DNA from: SFHK01 sp045538305
GTDB lineage: Bacteria > Bacillota > Clostridia > Christensenellales > Aristaeellaceae
NCBI GenBank assembly: GCA_045538305.1
Contig: JAZSRC010000046.1
Location: forward strand, 7,344 to 71,343
DNA: 64,000 nucleotides
Direction: 5' to 3'
The notes under the pieces: model-generated
What the model was told of the DNA's origin: nothing
Databases searched by the model: none
Seen by the model: the letters and a program-made list of their open reading frames with translations, nothing else
Position numbers and translations under genes: made by a program
Part shown: positions 51,884 to 59,924 of the stretch, one piece after another
Layout: each line of letters begins with the position of its first letter
Numbering within the stretch: position 1 is the first letter of the stretch

Positions 51884-53608
51884 TCAGTTTTGGCCGCTTA
51901 ATTCGCTTTTCAGTCTTTCAACCATTCTCCGGATGCGTTCGCGTGCTTCCGTCTGCATCAGGAATTCATTTTCGCGGTCGGGTACGCGGTCGCCCATCAA
52001 CGATACGAACTGGCTTACCTTTAGGCCGAGCGCATCCTGTATGTCGCTGTCGGAGCCTCTGGGCGATACCAGGTAGTAACAGGCGAGGGAGTCGTTCTGC
52101 CCGATTCTGTGTGCGCGGTCCTCAGCCTGAGAATGAACAGCCGGCGACCAGTCGAGTTCGCCAAAAACCACGCACGTCGCTCTTTGAAGATTGAGGCCGC
52201 TGGCACTTCTGAGAGAGATCACACAAAGATCGGTCTTTTCGCTCATAAATGCCTTTACGGCCTGATCCTTTTTCTGATCGGTTTCGCGTCCTGTGATGAA
52301 AACGGGACGATAGGCCTTCAGTTCCTTTTTGTATATATCCATTACGGCGTGATGATGCGCCATCAAAAGAACCTTTTCTCCGTTGTCAATCAGCATTTTT
52401 ACAAATGCGGCGACATACGGCGCCTTCGCTACGCCTGTAGCCTGACGTTCTGTTTGAGAAATCTGATCTTCAATCAACGCGCGCTGACTGGCGTTATCGG
52501 CTTCGGCGAGTATATTCAATTGACCGACAATCGGGCGCATCAGTTCTCTGTATACCTTATCATCCCAATCGATTTCCTGAACCAATCTGCGCTTGGGAGG
52601 CAGCTCTTTTAAAACCTCTGATTTAAGGCGCCGCATGAGCAGCCCTTCCCGGCGCAGATACTCGCCCAACAAATCCGGTTTTTGCACGATCATGCCGCCG
52701 TAGCCATAACACCATTCGCGCGAGAAGCTTTCAAAATCGCCCAGAAAGTGATAGTCTATGATGTTGATTACGTTCCAGATTTCGCCGCCATTATTGTAAA
52801 TGGGCGTACCCGAAAGGCCGATCACCTGTTCGCATGCGCCTGATAAAAGGCTGGCGGCGGAATACTTTTCCGTGCCGCTGTGACGCAGCTCCTGAATTTC
52901 GTCAAATATCACGCATCCGAAGCTGTATTCCGTGAGGGCGTTTTTCCAACCGCGCAATAAAAGATAGTGAACAATGTATACATCCGCCTCGGGAAGATCA
53001 TAAGGCGTAAGCCCGCGGATTACATGAATGCGCAGGCTGCCATCGGGCTTTAAAAACCGTTCGCATTCGCGCGTCCAGTTTCTGACAAGGTGGGGTGGAG
53101 CGACGATCAGGGCCGGATATGCGCGTAAAGATGCGATAAACGCAAGCGCTTGCACCGTCTTTCCAAGACCCATTTCGTCTGCCAGAAGGCATCTGCGGTT
53201 GTTCAGAAGAAAACCGAGACCCAGCCTTTGAAAGGGCATCAGTTCTCCGGAGAATTCGGATGCAGGGGGATCGGCCTGCGCCGGATTTGTCAGATTCCGC
53301 TGCTTTCTTACGGCGTATTCCCGAGCGTCCGTCAGCGCCTTTTCCCAAAGATTTCGATCGCTATCCTTGACTTTGAGTGGGTATCTCAGCATCAGCCAAT
53401 TGAGCTCGCCGACAATTCTTGCATGTGCGGTAAAACGGGCAACGCCGCGGCCGCGTCCGTCACAGCCAGGAAACAAACGCTTGGCCAGCTCAGTCACGCA
53501 CGGCTCTGCCCGGATTGTCCAGCATTTGGAACGGCGATTGTAAGACAGCGTGCCATAGATATGACCGCTTTCGTCGGGCGTATGGAGATAGGATGGATAA
53601 TCGTTCAC
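51884..53608 (-). CDS. SNF2-family helicase/translocase
   Basis: 574 aa from GTG 53608, which overlaps the nuclease stop as GTGA. Walker A DEMGLGKT (residues 144-151), Walker B FDEIQELR (DEIQ in place of DEAH), motif III GLSGTPIYN, and the C-terminal motif VI QAEDRAHRIGQ, in the compact SMARCAL1-like layout. An N-terminal part of about 125 residues (YGTLSYNRRSKCWTI onward) is separate. These proteins move along dsDNA; no nuclease domain is fused, but a PD-(D/E)XK-like gene is translationally coupled just upstream. The pair could be a repair, replication or defence module. Confidence 0.92.
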   Translation of the reverse strand: MNDYPSYLHTPDESGHIYGTLSYNRRSKCWTIRAEPCVTELAKRLFPGCDGRGRGVARFTAHARIVGELNWLMLRYPLKVKDSDRNLWEKALTDAREYAVRKQRNLTNPAQADPPASEFSGELMPFQRLGLGFLLNNRRCLLADEMGLGKTVQALAFIASLRAYPALIVAPPHLVRNWTRECERFLKPDGSLRIHVIRGLTPYDLPEADVYIVHYLLLRGWKNALTEYSFGCVIFDEIQELRHSGTEKYSAASLLSGACEQVIGLSGTPIYNNGGEIWNVINIIDYHFLGDFESFSREWCYGYGGMIVQKPDLLGEYLRREGLLMRRLKSEVLKELPPKRRLVQEIDWDDKVYRELMRPIVGQLNILAEADNASQRALIEDQISQTERQATGVAKAPYVAAFVKMLIDNGEKVLLMAHHHAVMDIYKKELKAYRPVFITGRETDQKKDQAVKAFMSEKTDLCVISLRSASGLNLQRATCVVFGELDWSPAVHSQAEDRAHRIGQNDSLACYYLVSPRGSDSDIQDALGLKVSQFVSLMGDRVPDRENEFLMQTEARERIRRMVERLKSELSGQN

Positions 53609-53991
53609 GGAAGAGCTACCCCCCAAAGCTTGTCAAGCGACAGACAGTATACGGGTTTTCCCAATATAGAAGATGGTATATTCGTGCTTTTTGCGCTAAC
53701 AACGACGATTCCATCAATGCCGTCGATTGACAGATATCGGTTTACCTGCTTGATAAGCGCCCCTTTGACCGGCTTGCCTTTTTTGACTTCAATCGCTATA
53801 CCGCCTGATACAAAATCAACGCGGCATCCGGGAGCAAGCTTTGCCTCATGACAAAAGGGTAAATCGGCTTTAGTAAGAGCGCATGCGACAAGCGCGTGCA
53901 GGTCGTACTCGCCGGGTGTGGCGGGAACGAGCAGCACGCGCAGGGCGCGAACAATTCGAAGAATATGCTCCTGTGCAGAGGGGGAATTCAT
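53605..53991 (-). CDS. Small PD-(D/E)XK nuclease-like protein coupled to SNF2 helicase
   Basis: 128 aa. The motif C-R-V-D59-F, then I-A-I-E68-V-K70, with an earlier E49, is the PD-(D/E)XK core, and Q82-V-N-R-Y86 fits the RecB-type Q-x3-Y helix. So it is probably a Mg-dependent DNA nuclease. Its ATG overlaps the DUF4867 stop by one base (TAATG), and its stop overlaps the SNF2 GTG start (GTGA), so all three are translated together. Such small nucleases beside SNF2 helicases also occur in phages. No methyltransferase is near. Activity is inferred from motifs. Confidence 0.72.
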   Translation of the reverse strand: MNSPSAQEHILRIVRALRVLLVPATPGEYDLHALVACALTKADLPFCHEAKLAPGCRVDFVSGGIAIEVKKGKPVKGALIKQVNRYLSIDGIDGIVVVSAKSTNIPSSILGKPVYCLSLDKLWGVALP

Positions 53992-54620
53992 TACAGAGTG
54001 ATGTTTTCGCCCTTCAGGCCGACAAATGCACCGGTTTCTTCAAGGCCGCTTTCGGGATGCGCAATCAGCCACTTGTTTACATGGGTAAGAAGCTTGTCTT
54101 CCTTGGTATGGGTCTTTCCGCGTGCGGGAAGCGCTTCATTGGTTCCCTTCGGAAGTACGACGACGCAGCGGAACGTATCGTTCTCGCCGGCGCTGATGGG
54201 CGCGTAGTGCAGAGTCGTTCCGTATACTTCAACCAGAGTTCCCTTCTTTACAAGGAAGGCCTGCATTTTGGAGGTGTCGTAGGTGAAATCCTTCTGAATG
54301 TCCTGCTGTTTGCCGACCAGAAGAATCAGATCGGTGCAGGCGTAGTTGAGCTCGGAATCCCTGTGATATTCAACGGCATTCAGCTTGTGGTTAAAGCCGT
54401 TGCAAAAACCGATCTGGATGGGCATTCCGCCGTATGCTTCCTCGGAGAACTGTTTGAAGATGGGCAGCTTTTCAAGCGCTTCGACAGAGGGCACGTACAC
54501 AACGCTGTCCTCGGGGCAGGGAGTATTCTCCATTGCCTTTGCGAGGGAGTTCAGATAATAGCCCTTAATTACCTTTCCGTACGGACGGAATGCACGGCTG
54601 GTGACGGATTTTATGGTCAT
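53991..54620 (-). CDS. DUF4867 family protein (cupin-like)
   Basis: 209 aa from ATG 54620, which has GGAGG 9 nt upstream; the longer frame would start before the transcript. It shows IKSVTSRAFRPYGKVIKG, FNAVEYHRDSE-like HKLNAVEYHRDSELNY, LILLVGKQQDI and KGTLVEVYGTTLHYAPI. The H-x(n)-E and later H suit a cupin metal site, and resemblance to ureidoglycolate lyase-like proteins is weak. In other bacteria DUF4867 often lies near tagatose or galactitol genes; here it precedes the nuclease-helicase pair. Function unknown. Confidence 0.82.
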   Translation of the reverse strand: MTIKSVTSRAFRPYGKVIKGYYLNSLAKAMENTPCPEDSVVYVPSVEALEKLPIFKQFSEEAYGGMPIQIGFCNGFNHKLNAVEYHRDSELNYACTDLILLVGKQQDIQKDFTYDTSKMQAFLVKKGTLVEVYGTTLHYAPISAGENDTFRCVVVLPKGTNEALPARGKTHTKEDKLLTHVNKWLIAHPESGLEETGAFVGLKGENITL

Positions 54621-54653
54621 TGTAATTTCCTCCAAAACTATTAAAGTATATCT

Positions 54654-54682
54654 ATCATAACATGATTTTGGCACTTTTGCAA
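54654..54682 (-). promoter_or_regulatory. Promoter of the DUF4867-nuclease-SNF2 operon
   Basis: Minus strand: TTGCAA (54682-54677), 17-nt spacer, TATGAT (54659-54654), 33 nt before the ATG. It is back to back with the proS promoter. Confidence 0.62.
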
Positions 54683-54703
54683 TCATGATTTACACGATGT
54701 TGC

Positions 54704-54731
54704 TTGAAATTGCGTATCATCGGGATATAAT
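54704..54731 (+). promoter_or_regulatory. Promoter of the proS leader
   Basis: TTGAAA (54704-54709), 16-nt spacer, TATAAT (54726-54731). The leader begins near 54738. Confidence 0.75.
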
Positions 54732-54737
54732 ATTGAC

Positions 54738-54960
54738 TGTAGCTGTGAAGGAAAATACAGGCGACGCGCCAAAGAGAAGAGAGTACGGTTCTCGGCTGAA
54801 AGACCGTGCATGCGGCAGTGCCTTTCCCACTTCCTGAGCTGCGCCGATGAGGCGCCGTTTCGCCCGCGATATTGGGCGCATGAGCCGGGCGCGAACAGCG
54901 CCAAGCAAGGTGGTACCGCGGAAGCTTCCCTCCGTCCCTGCATTGGGGCGGAGGTTTATT
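54738..54960 (+). ncRNA. T-box leader controlling proS
   Basis: It contains the T-box core AAGGTGGTACCGCGG at 54907-54921 and a terminator (54929-54938 CCTCCGTCCC with 54945-54954, then TTTATT). Stem I is shorter than in the serS leader and GC-rich stems (GCGCC/GGCGC near 54842-54858) lie between. Uncharged tRNA(Pro) should promote antitermination. The specifier codon was not assigned with confidence. Confidence 0.9.
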
Positions 54961-54988
54961 GTTTATTAAGCAGAGAGGAAGACAGACT

Positions 54989-56722
54989 ATGAAATTTACG
55001 CAGATGCTCACCAAACGCTTCAAGGATACGCCTGCCGATTGCCAGATTGCCAGCCACATCTTCATGATCCGCGGCGGCTACATGAAAAACGTAGGCAACG
55101 GCATTTACTCGCTGTTTCCGGTAACAAAGCGCATTACCACAAAGATTGAAAACATCATCCGCCAGGAAATGAACAAGATCGACGGACAGGAAGTTCTGTT
55201 TCCGGTCGTTATGCCTGCGAGTCTCTGGCGCGAATCTGGCCGCTATGATTCCATCGCCAGTGAGCTCGTTCGCTTCCACGACAGAAGCGGAAACGATATG
55301 GTTCTTGGCATGACGCACGAGGAGGCAGCTGTTCAGCTTGCTCGCGAGACTGCAGAAAGCTATCAGCAGTATCCGTTTATGATTTATCAGATTCAGACCA
55401 AGTTCCGCGACGAACCCCGCGCAAGAGGCGGCCTGATCCGCGTTCGCGAATTCACCATGAAGGACGCCTATTCCTTCCATACCACCAAGGAGGATCTGGA
55501 AGAGTACTATATGCGCTGCCATAAGGCATATGAGAGGATCTTCGCGCGCTGCGGCGTGCCGGAGGTAATTTCCGTAGCCTCCGACAGCGGCATGATGGGC
55601 GGAAAGGTTGCGCATGAGTTCATGCTTCTGACGCCTGTAGGAGAGGATTCCCTGGTTGTTTGCTCTGAATGCGATTTCCGAGCCAATATGGAAACTGCGG
55701 ATTGCACCTTTGATAAGCTGCCCGGCGAGGCGGAGGAGTTTAAGAAGGTAGCCACTCCCGAAATGAAGACCATTGAAGAAGTAGCCGCATTCCTTGGCAA
55801 GGAAATGAATTGCCTGCTTAAAGCCGTTGCCTATCAGAGAGAGGACGACGACAGTATCGTAATCGTATTTATCCGCGGAGATCTCGAGGTTAACGAAATA
55901 AAACTGCGCAACTTCCTTAAGAGTGAGATCCATCCTGCGCTGGATCTGAACGAATATGACGTATGCGCCGGCTTCATTGGCCCCAAGGGTCTTACCGATA
56001 AGGTCAAGGTTGTTTACGACTCTTCCGTACTGACCAGAGAAGCCTTTGTTTGCGGTGCAAACGAGGAAGGCTATCATATGACCGGCCTGAACATTGCGCG
56101 CGATCTTGGCGAAATTGATACGGTGGATGTAGCCAAGGCAGTGGAAGGCGGTATTTGCCCGGTTTGCGGTAAGCATACGCTGACGCTGAACCGAGGCATC
56201 GAGGTCGGCAATATCTTCCAGCTGGGCGATAAGTACACCCGCTCCATGGGCATGAAGTACATTGACCAGAACGGCGTAATGCAGACTCCCATCATGGGCT
56301 GCTACGGAATTGGCGTAGGCCGTCTGGCAGCGTCCGTATGCGAGGCGCATCATGACGATTATGGCCCCATCTGGCCGATGTCCATTGCACCATGGCAGGT
56401 ACAGCTTTGCGCTCTGCGCGCCGATCAGGGCGAGGTTCGCGAGTTTGCCGATAAGCTGTATGAGGAAATGCAGAACGCCGGTATCGAAGTGCTCTATGAC
56501 GACCGCCCGGTATCCGCAGGCGTTATGTTCTCCGACGCCGATCTGACCGGCATTCCGCTGAGGGTTGTTGTAAGCCCGAAGGGCCTGAAAAACGGAACCG
56601 TAGAGATCTCCAAGCGCGATAAGAGCATGATGGAGAAGATCGAAAAGGCTGACGCATTCGAATTCATCAGAAATACCGTTAAGGCTATGCTCGAAGCATG
56701 CGAGAATAACGTAAATCGATAA
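54989..56722 (+). CDS. proS: Prolyl-tRNA synthetase, bacterial type with editing domain
   Basis: 577 aa from ATG 54989 (GAGAGG upstream; frames from 54959 begin in the terminator). Class II signatures: motif 1 near EVLFPVVMPASLW, motif 2 TKFRDEPRARGGLIRVREFTMKDAY (split here), an inserted editing domain of about 180 residues (to LTLNRGIEVGNIF), motif 3 MGCYGIGVGRL, and an anticodon-binding C-domain. It charges tRNA(Pro) and clears Ala-tRNA(Pro). T-box controlled. A long open frame on the other strand (54956-56353) is a by-product of codon use. Confidence 0.97.
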   Translation: MKFTQMLTKRFKDTPADCQIASHIFMIRGGYMKNVGNGIYSLFPVTKRITTKIENIIRQEMNKIDGQEVLFPVVMPASLWRESGRYDSIASELVRFHDRSGNDMVLGMTHEEAAVQLARETAESYQQYPFMIYQIQTKFRDEPRARGGLIRVREFTMKDAYSFHTTKEDLEEYYMRCHKAYERIFARCGVPEVISVASDSGMMGGKVAHEFMLLTPVGEDSLVVCSECDFRANMETADCTFDKLPGEAEEFKKVATPEMKTIEEVAAFLGKEMNCLLKAVAYQREDDDSIVIVFIRGDLEVNEIKLRNFLKSEIHPALDLNEYDVCAGFIGPKGLTDKVKVVYDSSVLTREAFVCGANEEGYHMTGLNIARDLGEIDTVDVAKAVEGGICPVCGKHTLTLNRGIEVGNIFQLGDKYTRSMGMKYIDQNGVMQTPIMGCYGIGVGRLAASVCEAHHDDYGPIWPMSIAPWQVQLCALRADQGEVREFADKLYEEMQNAGIEVLYDDRPVSAGVMFSDADLTGIPLRVVVSPKGLKNGTVEISKRDKSMMEKIEKADAFEFIRNTVKAMLEACENNVNR

Positions 56723-56744
56723 AATGTTGGATGCCTTTTGAGGG

Positions 56745-57043
56745 AAAAAAACAGACAGTGTGCAGCGTGATTTGCTGCATACTGTCTCAGATCATCAACA
56801 GACTCCAGGGAGAGGTTTGGAGAGGGAGCGCGCTCCCTCTCCATTTTTCATCGATTTTGGCGGCATGTACGGCGAAATCGTGCGTTTTTCCAAAGCGAAG
56901 CGACGAAAAACGCTTCCCCTTTCCGATCTCCGCCCGGAAATCCCGCAGGATTTCAGGAGATCGGCCTCTCCCATCAAAAAAGGTACTTTTTTGAAGGCCT
57001 GAGACAGTGTGCAGCGTGATTCGCTGCATACTGTCTGTTTTTT
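56745..57043. repeat. 299-bp hairpin-rich element with about 45-bp terminal inverted repeats
   Basis: Left end 56745-56790 and right end 56999-57043 are near-perfect inverted copies; each is itself a 14-bp hairpin (AGACAGTGTGCAGC with GCTGCATACTGTCT). Inside are a 24-bp perfect palindrome (GGAGAGGG...CCCTCTCC, 56819-56842), an inverted pair GCGTTTTTC/GAAAAACGC, a GATCTCC/GGAGATC hairpin (about 56927-56968) and a near-palindrome around 56975-56993. No coding frame of note. It may be a MITE-like element or a structured RNA downstream of proS. The stretch 57044-57162 beyond it holds no clear signal. Confidence 0.75.
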
Positions 57044-57162
57044 ATGCGTTTCTTTGATTTTGCGGGGCATAGTTGACATGCTTGGATATGTATGCCATAA
57101 TAAAGCATCTTTTGGTGTACCATTGAGGCGTTCAGACAGATGATTTAAAGAAGGCGATATGT

Positions 57163-58788
57163 TTGGGAATTCTGTATTTACTGATAATATTTGTGATTGC
57201 AGGGCTTTTTGATTACTTACTGAAAAAGAAAAAGAACAAATCAGAGGAAGAAGAGCAGAGTGCCGGCGTACAAAGCACGGTAAGCTGTTCCGCTTGCGGT
57301 CATGTGCTTCATGTAATAGAGGATGCGAGCCGGTATGGTTTTTATGGCAGACCGTTTCGAACCTGTCCCAATTGCCATACAGAATACTACGATCGATATT
57401 ATCATGAGCTTGCAATTGTGCCATATTCTGAAGTGCGAAAGATTTATTCGTGCGAAGCTGTATCCGAAAGCGCGGAACATGAGGCTTCCAAACGCCGTCT
57501 GGAAGCGCCGGGCTACGCGGCGAAGCTGTATGAGCATTTGGATCCAAGTGATATAAAGACCAAATCGGTGCTGCATTCAATCATTCGCGGACAGGCGAAG
57601 CGATATGTTGATATATTAACCGAAAAAATCGGTTCGCCGTTGCCTACATTCAAAATGAATGGATTCAGCGATTTGATAGACAAGCTCACGTATGAAGCGC
57701 ATGACGAAAACGCAGTGCGTAATGTGGTATCATGCGTGCTTAAGCATTACGGCATACTTCCACACATCTACCAGATTCAGGTAGAGTACAAAAGCGCCTG
57801 CACAACTGATCGCCCGGGTGTTCGGGGCAGCTTTACAAGAGGGTCGATTATAGGAGGCGTGATTCGTATCATCATTGAGCCCAGCTACAGTGAATACGAT
57901 ACGATCATTTCCATCGCGCTTCACGAATGCGCCCACGCATTTTTGGCGCTGAAGGGAATTTCCTTAAACGACGAAGCGGAGAATGAACGACTGACAGACG
58001 CCGCCGTCTGTTTTCTTGGCGGTAAAAACTATATTCTGCGCGGGTACTTTCCTTCGTCCGGACTCCGCCTGGGGTATTTGCGTAAAGTAGAATGCGAAGC
58101 GGTCGCTGAGCTTGTAAAGCAGCTAACCGCTTCTCAAAATGAAAAGATGCGCGAGGAGAATAAGCAGTTGCTGTCGGCATGGCAGGAAGTACAAAAAAAT
58201 CTCAAAGCATCAATATACGTTATTGAGAATGGCAAACAAACGCTGCATCCCGCCGGTCTCGTCAGGGAAGCGTCCATCAAGAGCCAGTTTCAACGTAATT
58301 CCGATGAAATCGACCGCTATATAGCGGAAGCGAAATCCCTGAATCAAAAGCTGACCGATGGCGTAAATGTGTCGGGCAAAGTGCTTCGCGAAGGTATCGA
58401 ACGCGCTTCAAAATTGGAAAAGGCCATGCAGGCATTTATAACCGAATTGCGGGAATGGCAGGCGGTTGAAAACTGGCAAGCCAATATGCCGCAAAACGTA
58501 ATGGATACGATGCAGGGGATGGAGATTCTCGCTGAAAACCAGAATCCGTTCGCCATTCTGGAGCGAATCAGATTCTGGGCAATGTGTTCCGCTACTGGGC
58601 AGGATGCACAGATATATTATGAAAAACTAAAGGAGAATGAAACGGCAGATTCTTTGTATGCACTGGGCGTCTGCTGCCGGGAAGGACTGGTTGTTCCCAA
58701 AGATGAGGATTTGGCCTTAAAACACTTTGAACGATCTGCAGCCCTTGGATCAAAAGATGCCGCTCAGATTCTTAACGATCGGCCCTGA
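57163..58788 (+). CDS. Membrane-anchored zinc-ribbon protein with HExxH metalloprotease motif and Sel1-like tail
   Basis: 541 aa from TTG 57163 (AAGAAGG 9 nt upstream). N-terminal membrane helix (GILYLLIIFVIAGLFDYLL), a zinc ribbon with Cys42, Cys45, Cys68 and Cys71, then a central region with HECAH at 254-258 followed 12 residues later by DEAENERLTDAA, like gluzincin/IrrE-type sites. A helical, possibly coiled-coil region follows (about 310-440), and the C-terminus resembles a Sel1/TPR unit (DSLYALGVCCREG, ALKHFERSAALGS). So it is probably a membrane-bound cytoplasmic metalloprotease. I do not recognise the family. Confidence 0.78.
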   Translation: MGILYLLIIFVIAGLFDYLLKKKKNKSEEEEQSAGVQSTVSCSACGHVLHVIEDASRYGFYGRPFRTCPNCHTEYYDRYYHELAIVPYSEVRKIYSCEAVSESAEHEASKRRLEAPGYAAKLYEHLDPSDIKTKSVLHSIIRGQAKRYVDILTEKIGSPLPTFKMNGFSDLIDKLTYEAHDENAVRNVVSCVLKHYGILPHIYQIQVEYKSACTTDRPGVRGSFTRGSIIGGVIRIIIEPSYSEYDTIISIALHECAHAFLALKGISLNDEAENERLTDAAVCFLGGKNYILRGYFPSSGLRLGYLRKVECEAVAELVKQLTASQNEKMREENKQLLSAWQEVQKNLKASIYVIENGKQTLHPAGLVREASIKSQFQRNSDEIDRYIAEAKSLNQKLTDGVNVSGKVLREGIERASKLEKAMQAFITELREWQAVENWQANMPQNVMDTMQGMEILAENQNPFAILERIRFWAMCSATGQDAQIYYEKLKENETADSLYALGVCCREGLVVPKDEDLALKHFERSAALGSKDAAQILNDRP

Positions 58789-58793
58789 TCCGA

Positions 58794-59909
58794 TTATGCG
58801 CCCAGAAGGCTTTGGTCAAAAGCAAACAGCGCTTCATTGATTGCGTGAATGTTATAAATCCTGTGGCGGATAAAGTATTCGATAATAATATCGAATTTGC
58901 TGCTGCCGGAAAGTGTGAAGCCCGCTTTGGACAATAAATCCTGGGTTTGCGCGATATCGAGTTCCAACGCAATGGCAAAGGCGAGGGCAGTGGGCTTGCT
59001 GGGTTTATAGTGTGGATCGCTTCTGATTTTGGAAAACAACTTTCTGTCGATATTGGCCTTTTTATAGCATTCGGAATCCTTTAAGCCAAGTTCATCAATT
59101 TTGCGTAAGAGCATTTGGGAAAAGCTTTCGTCGATCTGGCTGATAAGCTTATGAAGGTCATTTGATATCCGTTGTTCGCTGGGCGCTTTTTGCGCGGCTT
59201 TTTTGAAGCTGATCGGAGGATATTCCTCGCGGGAAAACAATGAACGGGGAGGAGGCGCAGCCATAGATTCAGAAATGTCGTCCGAACCACAGTCTGTGTA
59301 AACTTCTGAAAAAGCTTTGCCGGTGTGATCTGATTTCGTACCGATAAATTCGGGCGCAGGGCGGCGGTTTGGGCTGGGTGCTTTTATAGAATTGTCGTCT
59401 ATATATTTACGGATATCCGAAAAATAGCTTTGTCCGACGGCAAAGGATTCGGCGTCATATACCACCAGGTAAACGGTTATTTCGTGATCCTTCAAAAAAT
59501 GCTGAATGGTCCGGCTTGCGATTTCGAAAGCTTCTTTCTTTGGATATCCAAAGCGTCCGGATGAGATGAGAGGTATGGCAAGTGTGTCAAGACTCCTTGT
59601 GCATGCCATCTCCAGACAGGAAAGATAGCAGCGCTGAAGCTTTTCCGCTTCTCCAAAATGACCGCCAAGCCATACGGGACCGGCAGTGTGGATGATGTGC
59701 TTTGCGGGCAGCAGATATCCGCCCGTGATTCTTGCTTCGCCCGGTCGCAGGCTGCCGAATGCTTTCAGCTCCCTGTCGAGCTCCGGGCCTGCGGCTTTTC
59801 GAATCGAACCGTCCGTACCGCCGACGCCGTTCAGCATTCTGCTGGTAGGGTTCACAATTGCATCCACGCGCATTTTGGTAATGTCGTTTCTTACGATTCT
59901 CAGCGGCAT
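58794..59909 (-). CDS. Macro-domain protein fused to a C-terminal helical domain
   Basis: 371 aa. Macro domain (1-160): NDITKMRVDAIVN, GVGGTDGSIRKAAG, ITGGYLLPAKHIIHTAGP, IPLISSGRFGYP. The usual V-N-A-A-N reads VNPTS, so one ADP-ribose hydrolase Asn is missing and it may bind rather than cut ADP-ribose. After a Pro/Ser-rich linker, residues 265-371 form a helical domain (DSECYKKANIDRKLFSKIRS, KPTALAFAIALELDIAQTQDLL, NEALFAFDQSLLG) found in several Firmicute signalling proteins, with XRE-like features. The hydrolase upstream ends in TAG, in frame with this gene's ATG. Confidence 0.86.
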   Translation of the reverse strand: MPLRIVRNDITKMRVDAIVNPTSRMLNGVGGTDGSIRKAAGPELDRELKAFGSLRPGEARITGGYLLPAKHIIHTAGPVWLGGHFGEAEKLQRCYLSCLEMACTRSLDTLAIPLISSGRFGYPKKEAFEIASRTIQHFLKDHEITVYLVVYDAESFAVGQSYFSDIRKYIDDNSIKAPSPNRRPAPEFIGTKSDHTGKAFSEVYTDCGSDDISESMAAPPPRSLFSREEYPPISFKKAAQKAPSEQRISNDLHKLISQIDESFSQMLLRKIDELGLKDSECYKKANIDRKLFSKIRSDPHYKPSKPTALAFAIALELDIAQTQDLLSKAGFTLSGSSKFDIIIEYFIRHRIYNIHAINEALFAFDQSLLGA

Positions 59910-59924
59910 AACGAATTCCTTTCT

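Noticed and set aside
51884..53991. Classic restriction-modification system
   Set aside because: No methyltransferase or specificity gene is present; only a nuclease-like protein and a SNF2 translocase.
54956..56353. 465-codon minus-strand open frame opposite proS
   Set aside because: It mirrors the codon pattern of proS, has no ribosome site or family signature, and would run through the proS coding core.
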